A stretch of DNA of 64,000 nt from Actinomycetota bacterium (GCA_009702925.1 WLHC01000002.1:37425-101424); one strand, 5' to 3'; shown: positions 44,647 to 54,228, numbered from the stretch's first letter. Program-made: numbers and translations. Notes: a model not told the origin generated them from the letters alone.

Positions 44647-45525
44647 GTGACTCGTAAATCATTATTTTATTTCCTTCTCGTAGGTTTCTTATGGGGCATT
44701 CCATATTTGCTTATGAAAGTTGCCGTAGAAGAGATACCTCCCTCTGCAATCGTTGCTGGGCGCACATTAATTGGTGCAGCAATTCTTATTCCGGTTGCTC
44801 TATATAGAAAAACTTTCAAAGGCGCCGTACTTGGCTTTAAATTTGTAGCCTTTTATGCACTGCTAGAGATGATTGGTCCTTGGATATTGATTTCTACAGC
44901 CCAGAAGAAGATTGATTCAGGGCTAGCAGGTTTACTCATCTCAACTGTGCCTATTTTTGCTGCAATTATTACCTCACTACGAGGTGACCATTCGGTTTGG
45001 CAGTTCAAGCGAATGTTTGGCATCGTTGTTGGATTCATTGGCTTGATAGCTGTTGTTGGAATTGAAAGTTTCTCTGGAAATAGCCACCCGGCATCAATTG
45101 CAATGATGATTCTTGCTGCAATGGGGTATTCCTACGCAATCATTATGGTCACGACCAACTTGCCTTTAGTCGATGGAATTGCAATCAATGGTTTAGCAAT
45201 GGCTATTACATCAATTTTTTGGGCTCCACTTGCTATCGCTCAATGGCCAGCACAGGTCTCGCTCAAGCCTGCGCTGTCATTGATTGCATTAGGGGTGCTC
45301 TGCACTGCTTTGGCATTTCTTATCTTTTTCAAGCTTCTCGCTGAAATTGGTCCGGCTCGAGGATCACTAGTTACTTATCTCAATACTTCTGTTGCAGTAG
45401 TCCTGGGTGTAATTGTTTTGGATGAACCAATAACAATCGGGTTAATCGTAGGACTTCCATTGGTACTTATTGGATCATATTTGGCGAGCAAAAAGAGTGA
45501 ATCAGCTCTTGTCGCCAAACCCTAA
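44647..45525 (+). CDS. EamA/DMT-family transporter
   Basis: A 292-residue, ten-helix DMT transporter; FLWGIPYLLMKVAVEEIPPSAIVAGRTL in the first repeat and GSLVTYLNTSVAVVLGVIVLDEPI in the second are typical. GTG start 8 nt after xylB, so probably cotranscribed. The last 24 nt overlap convergent era. Substrate unknown. Confidence 0.87.
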   Translation: MTRKSLFYFLLVGFLWGIPYLLMKVAVEEIPPSAIVAGRTLIGAAILIPVALYRKTFKGAVLGFKFVAFYALLEMIGPWILISTAQKKIDSGLAGLLISTVPIFAAIITSLRGDHSVWQFKRMFGIVVGFIGLIAVVGIESFSGNSHPASIAMMILAAMGYSYAIIMVTTNLPLVDGIAINGLAMAITSIFWAPLAIAQWPAQVSLKPALSLIALGVLCTALAFLIFFKLLAEIGPARGSLVTYLNTSVAVVLGVIVLDEPITIGLIVGLPLVLIGSYLASKKSESALVAKP

Positions 45526-46422
45526 ACGTTCTAAAAGTTTTGGATCTTTCTGCCATTCTTTTGAGACTTTGATATGCAATCCAAGAAAAATCTTCGCACT
45601 AAGTGTGCGTTCGATGTCGGCGCGAGCTCGAATACCGATCTCCTTTAACCGAGCACCTTGATGGCCTAACAAAATCGCACGTTGTGTATCTCGCTCAACA
45701 TGAACGGTTGCGTGGATGTCATAAAAGGGCCGTGAACCTTTTTCTTCACGTTCACCAAATTCATCAATAGTCACAACAATTGAATGAGGGAGCTCTTCAC
45801 GCACATCTTGCAGGGCTGCCTCTCTAATGAGTTCACAAATCAAAGCTTCAATATGCTGATCGCTATTGGTGCCTTCTGGATAATAGGCTGGACCTTCTGG
45901 CAAATTTTTGCCAATAAGTTCATTGAGTAATTCAACTTGGTCATGAATCGCCGCCGATACCGGAATGATCTCATCCCAAGTAAAGCCTTTAGCAATCTCC
46001 ATAATCCCCAGTAAACGAGCTGCTAATTTTTCCTTTGAAATCAAATCAGTCTTTGTAATCACTGCAAATTTCTTTGCATTACGGTGTTTCGCAATTTCTT
46101 GAGCAATAAAAATGTCACCCGCACCAGAAGTTTCATCTGCCGGGATGCACATAAGAACAATATCTACTGAGTCCATACTCTGATCAACCATTTGATTTAA
46201 TCTCTGCCCAAGTAGAGTTTTCGGTTTATGTACTCCCGGTGTGTCAACAAGAACTGCCTGATAATCAGGACGATGAACTATTCCTCTAATTGCCGATCTA
46301 GTTGTATTTGGATGATGTGATGTAATTGCAATTTTGCTGCCAACAAGGGCGTTGATCAATGTAGATTTTCCAACATTAGGTCGGCCGACAATTGCCACAA
46401 ATCCTGATCGAAAACCACTCAT
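45502..46422 (-). CDS. era: GTPase Era
   Basis: A 306-residue GTPase for 30S maturation. G1 is VGRPNVGKSTLI, G2 TTRSAIRG, G3 DTPGVHKPK, G4 TKTD, G5 SAA; the C-terminal KH domain has RAILLGHQGARLKEIGIRARADIE. It heads an operon-like minus-strand block era <- dprA <- rnhB <- lepB <- rplS in gene order. Confidence 0.95.
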   Translation of the reverse strand: MSGFRSGFVAIVGRPNVGKSTLINALVGSKIAITSHHPNTTRSAIRGIVHRPDYQAVLVDTPGVHKPKTLLGQRLNQMVDQSMDSVDIVLMCIPADETSGAGDIFIAQEIAKHRNAKKFAVITKTDLISKEKLAARLLGIMEIAKGFTWDEIIPVSAAIHDQVELLNELIGKNLPEGPAYYPEGTNSDQHIEALICELIREAALQDVREELPHSIVVTIDEFGEREEKGSRPFYDIHATVHVERDTQRAILLGHQGARLKEIGIRARADIERTLSAKIFLGLHIKVSKEWQKDPKLLERLGFGDKS

Positions 46423-46441
46423 ACTTCTATTCTCTCATTGT

Positions 46442-47305
46442 TTACCCTGAGTGAACTCCAACAAACTCCACAGCATCGGCTACCGAAGTGACTATTTCGG
46501 CGCTACGCTCTCCAATTAATCGATGGCAACCCTCACTCGTTGGTGAATTAATTGGACCTGGTATGGCCATAACTGGTCTAAATATCTCAGCTGCATCCCT
46601 TGCAGTACGTAATGAACCACTCCTAAATGCGGCTTCAACAATCAAAGTAGCTTTGGAAAGCGCAGCAATTAATCGATTACGTGTTAAGAATCTATTGGGC
46701 ATTGCTCTTTGACCTGGTAAGAACTCACTGACTATCGCGCCACTTTCGCAGATTTCTGAAAACAGTCTTGCATTTCCAGCTGGATAATTAACATCTACCC
46801 CACATGCAATAACCGCAATCGTTACTCCCTCAGCAATTAAAGCTCCCTTGTGCGCATAGGAGTCGATTCCATATGCCCCTCCACTTACAACTGCCCATTC
46901 GCGATCTACAAAACCGGCAGCAAAATCACCAGCATTCCGAGCACCATAACTTGTTGGATTTCTCGTCCCAACGATTGCAAGTGAAGGAATCTTCAATGCA
47001 GAAACATTGCCTTTGACCACCAGTGCAATTGGTGGATTGGCTAGGTCATTTAACTGTTCTGGCCAATCTATATTTTGTGGTGTTAAAAGCTGGGCGCTAT
47101 GGTTCGATACCGATTCAAGAATTTTCTCACCTGAAGTTGCTCGAAGCGCCGAGATTAACTTCTCATGCTTAATTGGACCGTATTCACCTTTAATCAGTTT
47201 CTCATGTACATCGAGTGCACCCAACTTAAAGATTTCTTGAGACCAAAATTTATGTCCTGATTCAATTACGCTAAATAAAGCTGCACGAGCCATCAAATCA
47301 TTCAT
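46442..47305 (-). CDS. dprA: DNA-processing protein DprA
   Basis: A 287-residue Rossmann-like DprA/Smf protein that loads RecA on incoming single-stranded DNA. LAIVGTRNPTSYGARNAGDFA, VVSGGAYGIDSYAHKGAL, GVDVNYPAGNARLF, FLTRNRLIAALS and EAAFRSGSLRTARDA are diagnostic. The ATG at 47305 is preferred over a TTG four codons earlier. Other competence genes are outside the window. Confidence 0.93.
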   Translation of the reverse strand: MNDLMARAALFSVIESGHKFWSQEIFKLGALDVHEKLIKGEYGPIKHEKLISALRATSGEKILESVSNHSAQLLTPQNIDWPEQLNDLANPPIALVVKGNVSALKIPSLAIVGTRNPTSYGARNAGDFAAGFVDREWAVVSGGAYGIDSYAHKGALIAEGVTIAVIACGVDVNYPAGNARLFSEICESGAIVSEFLPGQRAMPNRFLTRNRLIAALSKATLIVEAAFRSGSLRTARDAAEIFRPVMAIPGPINSPTSEGCHRLIGERSAEIVTSVADAVEFVGVHSG

Positions 47306-47353
47306 AGTTAGTAACAATAATTACTTACTCAGGCACCCAGGCGCCGAATCGAA

Positions 47354-47962
47354 TTACTTGTGGATGAGCGCTGCTATATTTGAAAAGGAAGTTCGGTGAT
47401 GTGCGGTTGGACCATGTTTTTCAAGAGCTTTTGTGTGTGCGGCCGTAATGTATCCCTTATGTCCTGCAAATCCATACTCCGGGAACTCTAAATCAAGTTC
47501 TCTCATTATTCGATCCCTTGTAACCTTGGCAATAATTGAAGCAGCACTAATTGATACGACAACTTGATCGCCTCTCCAGACAGCCAGGTTAGGAACTCCT
47601 AATCCTTCAATGGCATATCCATCAGTTAAGACGTATTCCGGCTCCACATTTAAACCCAGCACTGCTCGGCGCATTCCATCTAAATTTGCAGCATGCACAC
47701 CCCGTGCATCAACCTCTTGGGATGGGACTACTACGATGCTAATTGCCTTTGCGCAGTTTTGAATGAGATCAAAAATCGTTTCACGTTTATTCTCTGATAA
47801 CTCTTTTGAATCACGAACTGGGGCTAATTCAGGTGCAAAGGGATCGTGTAAAACAACTGATGCAATTACTAAAGGACCGGCACATGCACCGCGGCCAGCC
47901 TCATCAACTCCTGCAATCGGAGCGATGCCTGCAGCAGTTAATAACTGCTCGATAACCTTCAA
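47354..47962 (-). CDS. rnhB: Ribonuclease HII
   Basis: A 202-residue enzyme that cuts RNA-DNA hybrids and misincorporated ribonucleotides. AGVDEAGRGACAGPLV, DSKELSENKRE and VSISAASIIAKVTRDRIM carry the catalytic acids. A TTG start 3 nt after the lepB stop is inferred because no upstream ATG is available. Confidence 0.93.
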   Translation of the reverse strand: MKVIEQLLTAAGIAPIAGVDEAGRGACAGPLVIASVVLHDPFAPELAPVRDSKELSENKRETIFDLIQNCAKAISIVVVPSQEVDARGVHAANLDGMRRAVLGLNVEPEYVLTDGYAIEGLGVPNLAVWRGDQVVVSISAASIIAKVTRDRIMRELDLEFPEYGFAGHKGYITAAHTKALEKHGPTAHHRTSFSNIAALIHK

Positions 47963-47965
47963 GTG

Positions 47966-48619
47966 CTACTTCGTGACGTCTATTTTTGGAACATACGTAA
48001 CGTTTTTAAAGGGCCAAATAACTGCCACTACTCGACCTGAAACGGTTTTTAATGGTACGAATCCACTGTTGATATCGTCTTGGTGATATCTAGAATCAGC
48101 ACTTGCACCGCGGTGATCACCCATTACCCACAATTTTCCTTCAGGCACTGTCACATCAAATTTCATATCAGAGGGAGCATCTCCACCATAGATATAAGGC
48201 TCTGTAACTTCTACGCCATTGATTGAGAGTTTGCCACTGTCACCGCAGCAAACGATTCGATCTCCCGCCACCCCTACTACTCGCTTAACCAAATATTGCT
48301 TAGCAGGATTTGGAAGAACTCCCACTGTTACAAGAAGGCTCTTAACCTTAGAGGTTAGAGAGTTACTTGAGTCTTCCAAGTTCTCAGGGAGCCAGTTATT
48401 TGGATCGCGGAAAACTACGACATCCCCGCGCTTTATATTGTCAGAGATAAATGGAACTTTATTGACCGCAACTCGGTCTTGAACCTGCAATGTGTTTTCC
48501 ATTGATCCAGAAGGAATATAGAAAAACTGAACAAGAAAGCTCTTAATAAAAAGAGAGACAACTAAAGCTACAACAATCAGGATTGGGAGCTCCTTAAGGA
48601 GTGATCCCTTACTTCGCAT
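47966..48619 (-). CDS. lepB: Signal peptidase I
   Basis: A 217-residue membrane protease with one N-terminal transmembrane helix (about 12-30). The catalytic Ser lies in IPSGSMENTLQVQDRV and the catalytic Lys in YLVKRVVGVAGDRI; GDHRGASADSRY is the C-terminal box. It removes secretory signal peptides. Located between rplS and rnhB. Confidence 0.95.
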   Translation of the reverse strand: MRSKGSLLKELPILIVVALVVSLFIKSFLVQFFYIPSGSMENTLQVQDRVAVNKVPFISDNIKRGDVVVFRDPNNWLPENLEDSSNSLTSKVKSLLVTVGVLPNPAKQYLVKRVVGVAGDRIVCCGDSGKLSINGVEVTEPYIYGGDAPSDMKFDVTVPEGKLWVMGDHRGASADSRYHQDDINSGFVPLKTVSGRVVAVIWPFKNVTYVPKIDVTK

Positions 48620-48636
48620 TGAAATGAATGAAGTTA

Positions 48637-49197
48637 CTAGGCTTTAGGTTCTTCATCAGATGCAGCGATGACTTGCACATCTGGTGCCTGCTCAACAACC
48701 TCAGCTGCCGCTTCCGCGATAGCTTCTGGTGCCTCTTGAGTTACTGCTTCTGTAACAACTTCCTCAGCTACAACTTCCTGTGCGAGCGCAGGTGCTTCTA
48801 CAACGACTTCAGCAACTGGAGTAGAAAGGATTCCGTCACCGTAACCTTCAACGCCATCGCGCTTTTCGCGAATCTTTGCAGCCTTACCACGAAGATCACG
48901 TAGGTAGTAAAGCTTGGCACGACGAACTTCGCCTTTCTTTACTAACTCAATTTTTTCGATAACTGGAGTGTGTACGGGGAATGTACGCTCGACTCCAACT
49001 CCGTAAGAAACTTTACGAATTGTGAAAGTTTCACGGACGCCATCACCTTGGCGACGGATAACAATTCCTTGGAAAACCTGTAGACGGCTCTTGCTACCTT
49101 CGATAACACGAACATGAATCTTGAGCTCATCACCGGCGCGAAATTGTGGGATGTCTTTGCGCAGCGAGGCTGCATCTACTGCGTCAAGAATGTTCAT
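48637..49197 (-). CDS. rplS: Ribosomal protein L19 with acidic C-terminal extension
   Basis: A 186-residue protein. Residues 1-120 are canonical L19 ([70 protein letters not shown]). Residues about 121-186 form an Ala/Glu/Val-rich, nearly lysine-free acidic tail not found in the typical 110-120-residue protein. The reading frame is uninterrupted. AAGGATC precedes the ATG. Confidence 0.95.
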   Translation of the reverse strand: MNILDAVDAASLRKDIPQFRAGDELKIHVRVIEGSKSRLQVFQGIVIRRQGDGVRETFTIRKVSYGVGVERTFPVHTPVIEKIELVKKGEVRRAKLYYLRDLRGKAAKIREKRDGVEGYGDGILSTPVAEVVVEAPALAQEVVAEEVVTEAVTQEAPEAIAEAAAEVVEQAPDVQVIAASDEEPKA

Positions 49198-49226
49198 ATT
49201 TTCGATCCTTTTGTCATTTCAATAAA

Positions 49227-49284
49227 GCACACGCTTTGGCGGTGCAGATTGCGTATTGTGCCACACACAGGGTTGTAAGCGTAA
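49227..49284 (-). promoter_or_regulatory. Candidate rplS promoter and leader hairpin
   Basis: On the minus strand TTACGC (49279-49284) and CACAAT (49255-49260) have an 18-bp spacer. The leader then contains the imperfect hairpin GCACCGCCAAAGCGTGTGC (49227-49245), upstream of the L19 ribosome-binding site. Ribosomal protein leaders often carry autoregulatory structures; that role is only a possibility here. Confidence 0.35.
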
Positions 49285-49304
49285 ATCGGGCCCCGCCCTC
49301 GCAC

Positions 49305-50069
49305 TTACTCAGGAATTTGAGCGTTGAGTTGTCCATAAAGATGAGGACCTGCGGCCACAGTCAAATCAAGTCCGTGCCAGCGCCTGGTGCTGACGATGGC
49401 TCCCGCCTCTTGGGCAATGAGCTGGGCAGCAGCTAGATCCCACTCGAACAAACCGGTTTCAAAATAACCATCAACTAAACCTGTTGCCACGTGACAGATA
49501 TCTGCAGCGGCAGAACCTATTCGGCGTAAATCCCGAATCTTTGGAATGAGAACGTTGATGATCTTTAACTGCTCAATTCGATTTGTTACATCATATGCAA
49601 AGCCTGAGGATATTAGCGCGCGGTTTAATTCGACTGGATCATTACATGCAATCTTTACATTATTCAGGAATGCGCCATTGCCCCTAGATGCATGCCATGT
49701 CGAATTAACCGTAGGTGAATGAACAACACCAACTAAAGTTCCATTTTCATCTTTTGCGGCGATCGATACAGACCAACCTGGCAGCCCATAAAAATAATTG
49801 ACCGTTCCATCTACGGGATCTATCACCCATGTCACTCCACTTTTAGAATCTCTAGATGCCCCCTCTTCTCCAATGATTCCATCATCTGGTCTTGCCTTTA
49901 AAATCGCTTGCACAATCAACTTCTCACTTGCTAGATCCATCTGTGTTGCAATATCTATGGCCGTTGATTTAGATGTGAGATCCCAGGATGCTGGACGATC
50001 CATCAATAAATTTCCTGCATCACGCGCAATTGTCAGTGCGAGATCTAACAGTGTCTTTGAATCTGTCAT
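49305..50069 (-). CDS. suhB: Inositol monophosphatase family protein (SuhB-like)
   Basis: A 254-residue Mg-dependent phosphatase. IGEEGASRD, WVIDPVDGTVNYFYGLPGWSVSIA and the C-terminal FEWDLAAAQLIAQEAGA are the three metal-binding signatures. The ATG at 50069 is chosen because TACACT lies exactly 6 nt upstream. The substrate (inositol phosphate, histidinol phosphate or another sugar phosphate) cannot be decided. Confidence 0.9.
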   Translation of the reverse strand: MTDSKTLLDLALTIARDAGNLLMDRPASWDLTSKSTAIDIATQMDLASEKLIVQAILKARPDDGIIGEEGASRDSKSGVTWVIDPVDGTVNYFYGLPGWSVSIAAKDENGTLVGVVHSPTVNSTWHASRGNGAFLNNVKIACNDPVELNRALISSGFAYDVTNRIEQLKIINVLIPKIRDLRRIGSAAADICHVATGLVDGYFETGLFEWDLAAAQLIAQEAGAIVSTRRWHGLDLTVAAGPHLYGQLNAQIPE

Positions 50070-50075
50070 TGTCTG

Positions 50076-50096
50076 AGTGTAACCGCGGTCTAGACT
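50076..50096. promoter_or_regulatory. Divergent -10 elements for suhB and the MFS gene
   Basis: Minus-strand TACACT (50076-50081) is 6 nt before the suhB ATG; plus-strand TAGACT (50091-50096) is 7 nt before the MFS ATG at 50104. They are separated by ACCGCGGTC. Both messages would be leaderless or nearly so. Confidence 0.5.
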
Positions 50097-50103
50097 AAAG
50101 CCC

Positions 50104-51345
50104 ATGTTCTCCGCTTACACGACCTTGATACGCACACCGGGGGCTCTCAAATTTTCTATTTCAGGGCTCATTGCTCGGATGCCAATTTCAATGGACTCTC
50201 TTGCTCTGGTTTTCATCGTTGTATCAGTTAATGGTTCGTATGCAATCGCAGGTGGATTAAGTGCAGTGGCATCCATCGCTATTTCCATAGCCACCCCCCA
50301 CTGGTCTCGGGTGGCAGATCGCATAGGGCAAAGCACAATGTTAGTTCGAGTAGTTCCAATAAAAATTGCCGGACTATCTCTGTTCACGCTTTTGGTTTTA
50401 AACCAGACTCCAACCTGGACTTGGTTTGTGGCAATAATTTTTGCCGAGAGTTTTTCAGTAAATACAGGAGGACTGGTTCGTCGACGCTGGCTACACATCT
50501 TGAGCCCTGACAAATCCACCACGGCCGAGGATGAAAGCGATAGGCACCTGGTCAACACTGCCTACTCATTTGAAGCATTAATGGATGAGGTTGTTTTTAT
50601 TCTAGGTCCAATAATCGTGACTGCCTGTGCTACCTCTATAGCACCTGCTGCAGGAATCATTGTCGGGATTTTGTTTATGGGTATCGGAGTTCCGCTTTTT
50701 GTCATGCAAAAGTCGACCGAACCTCCAGCTACACCCAAGCGTGTAGTAGATCCACATCCGGCAGTTATTAGAAACAAACAAGTTCAGGCAGTTGTGCTTC
50801 CAACAGTTTTACTTGGCGGGTTTTTTGGTTCAATTGCAATTGTTACTGTTGCTTTTGCTCAAATTCGCGGACAAGAAAACAAAGCTGGCATTTTATTGGC
50901 GATATGGGCATGTGGGAGCGCAGTTGCTGCCATAGGTAATGGTGTAATTAAATGGAAAATTTCCAGTGCTGCACGCTTTCTCATATTTCTTTTTGCGCTT
51001 ACGATTTTGTCTATTCCCATGTTGTTTGTGCATTCTCTAGTGTGGCTCGCTGTTGCATTATTTTTTAATGGATTTGCAGTTGCGCCACTTGTTATTAATG
51101 CATATGGAGTTGCAGAAGGCGCCGTTCCACCTGAACAAATAACAGAGACCTTGACCTGGGTAGTTGCGGGAATGCCACTAGGTGGAGCCATCGCCAGTGC
51201 GCTTTCGGGTCAAGTCATTGATGAATTCGGTCCGGACATCGCTTTCTGGGTGCCCCTTGGATTTATGATCGCAGCATCACTAGCCACACTCCCGTACTTC
51301 AAGGTTTTTAAGGCCCTCATCGGCTACCCTCGTGCTCGTGACTGA
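50104..51345 (+). CDS. MFS transporter
   Basis: A 413-residue protein with about twelve helices and a central cytoplasmic loop containing RVVDPHPAVIRNKQ. SVNGSYAIAGGLSAVASIAISIATPHWSRVADRIGQ has the MFS loop 2-3 pattern. No substrate can be assigned. The 3' end overlaps the sepH start. Confidence 0.85.
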   Translation: MFSAYTTLIRTPGALKFSISGLIARMPISMDSLALVFIVVSVNGSYAIAGGLSAVASIAISIATPHWSRVADRIGQSTMLVRVVPIKIAGLSLFTLLVLNQTPTWTWFVAIIFAESFSVNTGGLVRRRWLHILSPDKSTTAEDESDRHLVNTAYSFEALMDEVVFILGPIIVTACATSIAPAAGIIVGILFMGIGVPLFVMQKSTEPPATPKRVVDPHPAVIRNKQVQAVVLPTVLLGGFFGSIAIVTVAFAQIRGQENKAGILLAIWACGSAVAAIGNGVIKWKISSAARFLIFLFALTILSIPMLFVHSLVWLAVALFFNGFAVAPLVINAYGVAEGAVPPEQITETLTWVVAGMPLGGAIASALSGQVIDEFGPDIAFWVPLGFMIAASLATLPYFKVFKALIGYPRARD

Positions 51346-52186
51346 GTTACGACTAGATGGGCGGACCGATGATGGTCTCTATCTTTCTATGCGCGATCAA
51401 GAAGGTGCGCAGTACACCATTCGTGTGAGTGACACCTTACGTGCGACAGTAAATCAACAGCGTTTGAACTCTGTTCCAGATAGTCAAGAGCCGACGATTT
51501 CGATCAAAGAAATTCAGAGATTGCTTCGAGCTGGTCAAACAAATGAACAAATTGCTCGTGACTACGGTGTTTCAATTGAAAAAATAGATCGCTTCTCAGG
51601 TCCAATTGTTTCCGAGCGCATCTACATCATCGATCAGGCACAACAAATCGTTGTAAGAAAAGAAATTGATCGAGACCCAATCACATTACTTGGAACGATT
51701 ACTTCCCGACTTGCACCACGCGGAATTGATGCGTCAAGCCTGTCATGGGACACATGGCGCTTAGAAAACGGAACTTGGACCATTGAACTTCATTATCCAA
51801 ATACTGGCGGCGTAGGAGTAGCCCAGTGGAATTTTGATTCATTACTTCGCACTCTGACATCCATGGATGAAAACGCGCGCTGGATGATGGGTGATGAACC
51901 CGCACCTCGCCAACTTTCAAAGCCAGGACTAGTTACCACGGAATCAACACACCCATCTGAGCGTCGAAGTACGGATTATCAGATTGGAAAAATTGTAGAA
52001 AAAGATCGCTTTGATGAGTTTGAAGGCGACGAGTTTGAGAACGAAAAGATTGCACCACTTGTTCCTAGATTGGCTGTCATCCGTGAAGAGCCAGATGATG
52101 AAGCTTCCCGTGATGGAATTACTGCACGAGCAAAAGTTCCGAGTTGGGACGAAATAATGTTTGGGATTAAGCCTGACGATAAGTAG
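51338..52186 (+). CDS. sepH: SepH, FtsZ-assembly regulator (DUF3071)
   Basis: A 282-residue actinobacterial division protein. The N-terminal TELRLDGRTDDGLYLSMRDQEGAQYTIRVSD is the DUF3071 domain with a helix-turn-helix-like section (EIQRLLRAGQTNEQIARDYGVSIEKIDRF), followed by a variable acidic C-terminus. It stimulates FtsZ polymerisation and complements SepF at 2.2-2.7 kb. The GTG at 51338 has TACCCT 7 nt upstream. The stop abuts the convergent phosphodiesterase stop with no gap. Confidence 0.9.
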   Translation: MTELRLDGRTDDGLYLSMRDQEGAQYTIRVSDTLRATVNQQRLNSVPDSQEPTISIKEIQRLLRAGQTNEQIARDYGVSIEKIDRFSGPIVSERIYIIDQAQQIVVRKEIDRDPITLLGTITSRLAPRGIDASSLSWDTWRLENGTWTIELHYPNTGGVGVAQWNFDSLLRTLTSMDENARWMMGDEPAPRQLSKPGLVTTESTHPSERRSTDYQIGKIVEKDRFDEFEGDEFENEKIAPLVPRLAVIREEPDDEASRDGITARAKVPSWDEIMFGIKPDDK

Positions 52187-53293
52187 TTAGCTCAGTGTTG
52201 TAGTAAACAGTCCAACCTGAGATTCAATCTGACTATCACCACCGTGATGGCCAACCATCGCACCTTCTTTATCTGCTCTTTCGGGGTCAAGTAAAACAAC
52301 ACCACCACGAGCAATTGCAATCACATCTCCCATACGATCTGCCGCATCTTGGCTGACCTCATCACCAAAAATGCCACGAGCAATTGCATCTTCTCGAGTT
52401 AAAACTAAAGCTTTCTCATTCAAAAATTCATTCCACAATGATGCCGCATCAGCTCTAGCATTCTTGCTTTCACTTTCTAGATAAATATGGCGAGCTCGTG
52501 GCTCACCAGCTACGACGCTTACCCCAGTCAGCAAGAGATTGTCTTGCCCGATGATAATTTTTTCCTGGACATTAACCATCCCATGATCAGAGGTAATCCA
52601 TATACGTGTTCCTTTTGGAACTTCCTTCATAAGATTTTGAGTGAGTTGATCAATCATCGCAAGAGCTGATAGCCACTTTTCGCTTCCAACACCATCATTA
52701 TGGCCGGCAGAATCCAAATCATTTACGTAAAGGTATACAAATGAAGGAGTTTTTTGTAATGCATCTCTTGTTTCACTTACTAAATCAGTTACAAGATTTG
52801 CTCCTTTGTACTGTGCGCCACGGAAAACAGCGCGCGTAAATCCTGAGTTTTCATATCTTTTTGCTGCAACATGAGTGACGTTAATTCCAGCAAGGGATGC
52901 GCGTTGAAATAATGTTTGAACTGGCTGCCAATTTTCAGGATCGACCCGCTCATCCCATTTAAGGGCGTTTAGCAATCTCCCTCCGCTTCGCGGAACACGA
53001 ACTGTATAACCGAGCATTCCATGCGAACCAGGCATTGCCCCTGTAGTTAAAGTTGCCAGTGATGTTGCGGTCGTTGTTGGAAAAGCTGTTTGTATAACGC
53101 CGTGATTAACCATTCGGGAGATTGTTGGCATAACTTGTGAGTATTTTTCTAGAACGTCAATGCCAAATCCATCAATAAGAAAAAGAAGTTCGCGTCCCAT
53201 AGGAGAAACACCAACATTTAAGTGATCCGTAGCGCTTTCTAACCCAAGGGATGAAAAAATTGAAGGCGTTATTTGGGATAAATGCACGTGCAT
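52187..53293 (-). CDS. Type I phosphodiesterase / nucleotide pyrophosphatase family protein
   Basis: A 368-residue alkaline-phosphatase-superfamily hydrolase. LFLIDGFGIDVL gives a metal Asp, FPTTTATSLATLTTGAMPG the catalytic Thr, YLYVNDLDSAGHNDG and ITSDHGMVNV further metal ligands, and VGHHGGDS the last His. No signal peptide is evident. The ATG at 53293 has a Shine-Dalgarno (GGGAAG) too close; a GTG at 53287 is spaced better. The substrate is unknown; the divergent neighbours are pseudouridine catabolic genes. Confidence 0.85.
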   Translation of the reverse strand: MHVHLSQITPSIFSSLGLESATDHLNVGVSPMGRELLFLIDGFGIDVLEKYSQVMPTISRMVNHGVIQTAFPTTTATSLATLTTGAMPGSHGMLGYTVRVPRSGGRLLNALKWDERVDPENWQPVQTLFQRASLAGINVTHVAAKRYENSGFTRAVFRGAQYKGANLVTDLVSETRDALQKTPSFVYLYVNDLDSAGHNDGVGSEKWLSALAMIDQLTQNLMKEVPKGTRIWITSDHGMVNVQEKIIIGQDNLLLTGVSVVAGEPRARHIYLESESKNARADAASLWNEFLNEKALVLTREDAIARGIFGDEVSQDAADRMGDVIAIARGGVVLLDPERADKEGAMVGHHGGDSQIESQVGLFTTTLS

Positions 53294-53309
53294 ATCTTCC
53301 CACGAATGT

Positions 53310-53319
53310 GTATTAGAGT
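53310..53319. promoter_or_regulatory. Overlapping divergent -10s for the phosphodiesterase and psuG
   Basis: GTATTAGAGT gives TAGAGT on the plus strand (6 nt before the psuG ATG) and TAATAC on the minus strand, sharing TA at 53314-53315. The minus hexamer lacks the final T, so it is weaker than the metF/crtE case. Confidence 0.45.
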
Positions 53320-53325
53320 TTGTCC

Positions 53326-54228
53326 ATGATCAGTGCAATAAAGTATTCATCTGAGGTAGGCCAGGCAATTAAAGCGGGCAAACCCATTGTTGCCCTCGAA
53401 TCTACGATAATTAGTCATGGCCTTCCGCGTCCATCAAATCTTGAGGTTGCAAGGCAATGTGAAGAGATTGTTCGAAAAGGCGGTGCAGTTCCGGCCACAA
53501 TCGCATTACTTGATGGAAAGATTTTAATTGGGCTAGAACCACACGAACTAGATTCGATCGCAAATCATGATGACATTGCTAAGGCATCGATTCGAGATCT
53601 TGCAATAATCGTTTCACAAAATAAAAGTGCGGCAACGACAGTTGCGGCAACTGCCCATATCGCAGCTGTTGCGGGTATCAAGGTTTTTGCAACTGGTGGA
53701 TTAGGTGGCGTTCACCGGGGCGCATCAGAATCATTTGATGAATCAGCAGATCTGACCGCTTTGTCACAACTTGATATGACAGTGGTTTGCGCAGGAGTAA
53801 AGTCAATCTTGGATGTTCATGCAACTCTTGAGCGGTTAGAAACTTTATCTATAGGGCTAGTTGGATATAAGACCAATTCATTTCCGGGCTTCTACCTTAC
53901 CGACTCTGGTTTTACTCTAGAACACCGTGTTGAAAATGCTGCAGAGATCGCAAAGATAATAAAAACTCGAAAAGATATTGCAACACAATTTAAATCATTA
54001 ATCGTTGCCAATCCGGTGGCTGTAGAAATGCCAAGAGCCCGACATGATGAGATATTAGCAAGTGGCTTAGCGCGCGCCCAACAAGAAGGAATTGATGGCA
54101 AGGCTGTGACTCCGTTTTTACTGGAACACTTCCACAAAGCATCTAATGGCGAGTCGCTGAAAATAAACACTGAAATCATTAAATCTAACTGCGCCCTTGC
54201 AGCAGAGATTGCTGTGGCACTCTCATGA
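53326..54228 (+). CDS. psuG: Pseudouridine-5'-phosphate glycosidase
   Basis: A 300-residue enzyme that splits pseudouridine 5'-phosphate to uracil and ribose 5-phosphate. VALESTIISHGLPRPSNLEVA, VPATIALLDGKILIGL, FATGGLGGVHRGA, VCAGVKSILDV and TNSFPGFY are diagnostic. The ATG at 53326 (MISAIKY) has TAGAGT 6 nt upstream and is preferred over a TTG two codons earlier. It overlaps the kinase gene by 4 nt. Confidence 0.95.
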   Translation: MISAIKYSSEVGQAIKAGKPIVALESTIISHGLPRPSNLEVARQCEEIVRKGGAVPATIALLDGKILIGLEPHELDSIANHDDIAKASIRDLAIIVSQNKSAATTVAATAHIAAVAGIKVFATGGLGGVHRGASESFDESADLTALSQLDMTVVCAGVKSILDVHATLERLETLSIGLVGYKTNSFPGFYLTDSGFTLEHRVENAAEIAKIIKTRKDIATQFKSLIVANPVAVEMPRARHDEILASGLARAQQEGIDGKAVTPFLLEHFHKASNGESLKINTEIIKSNCALAAEIAVALS

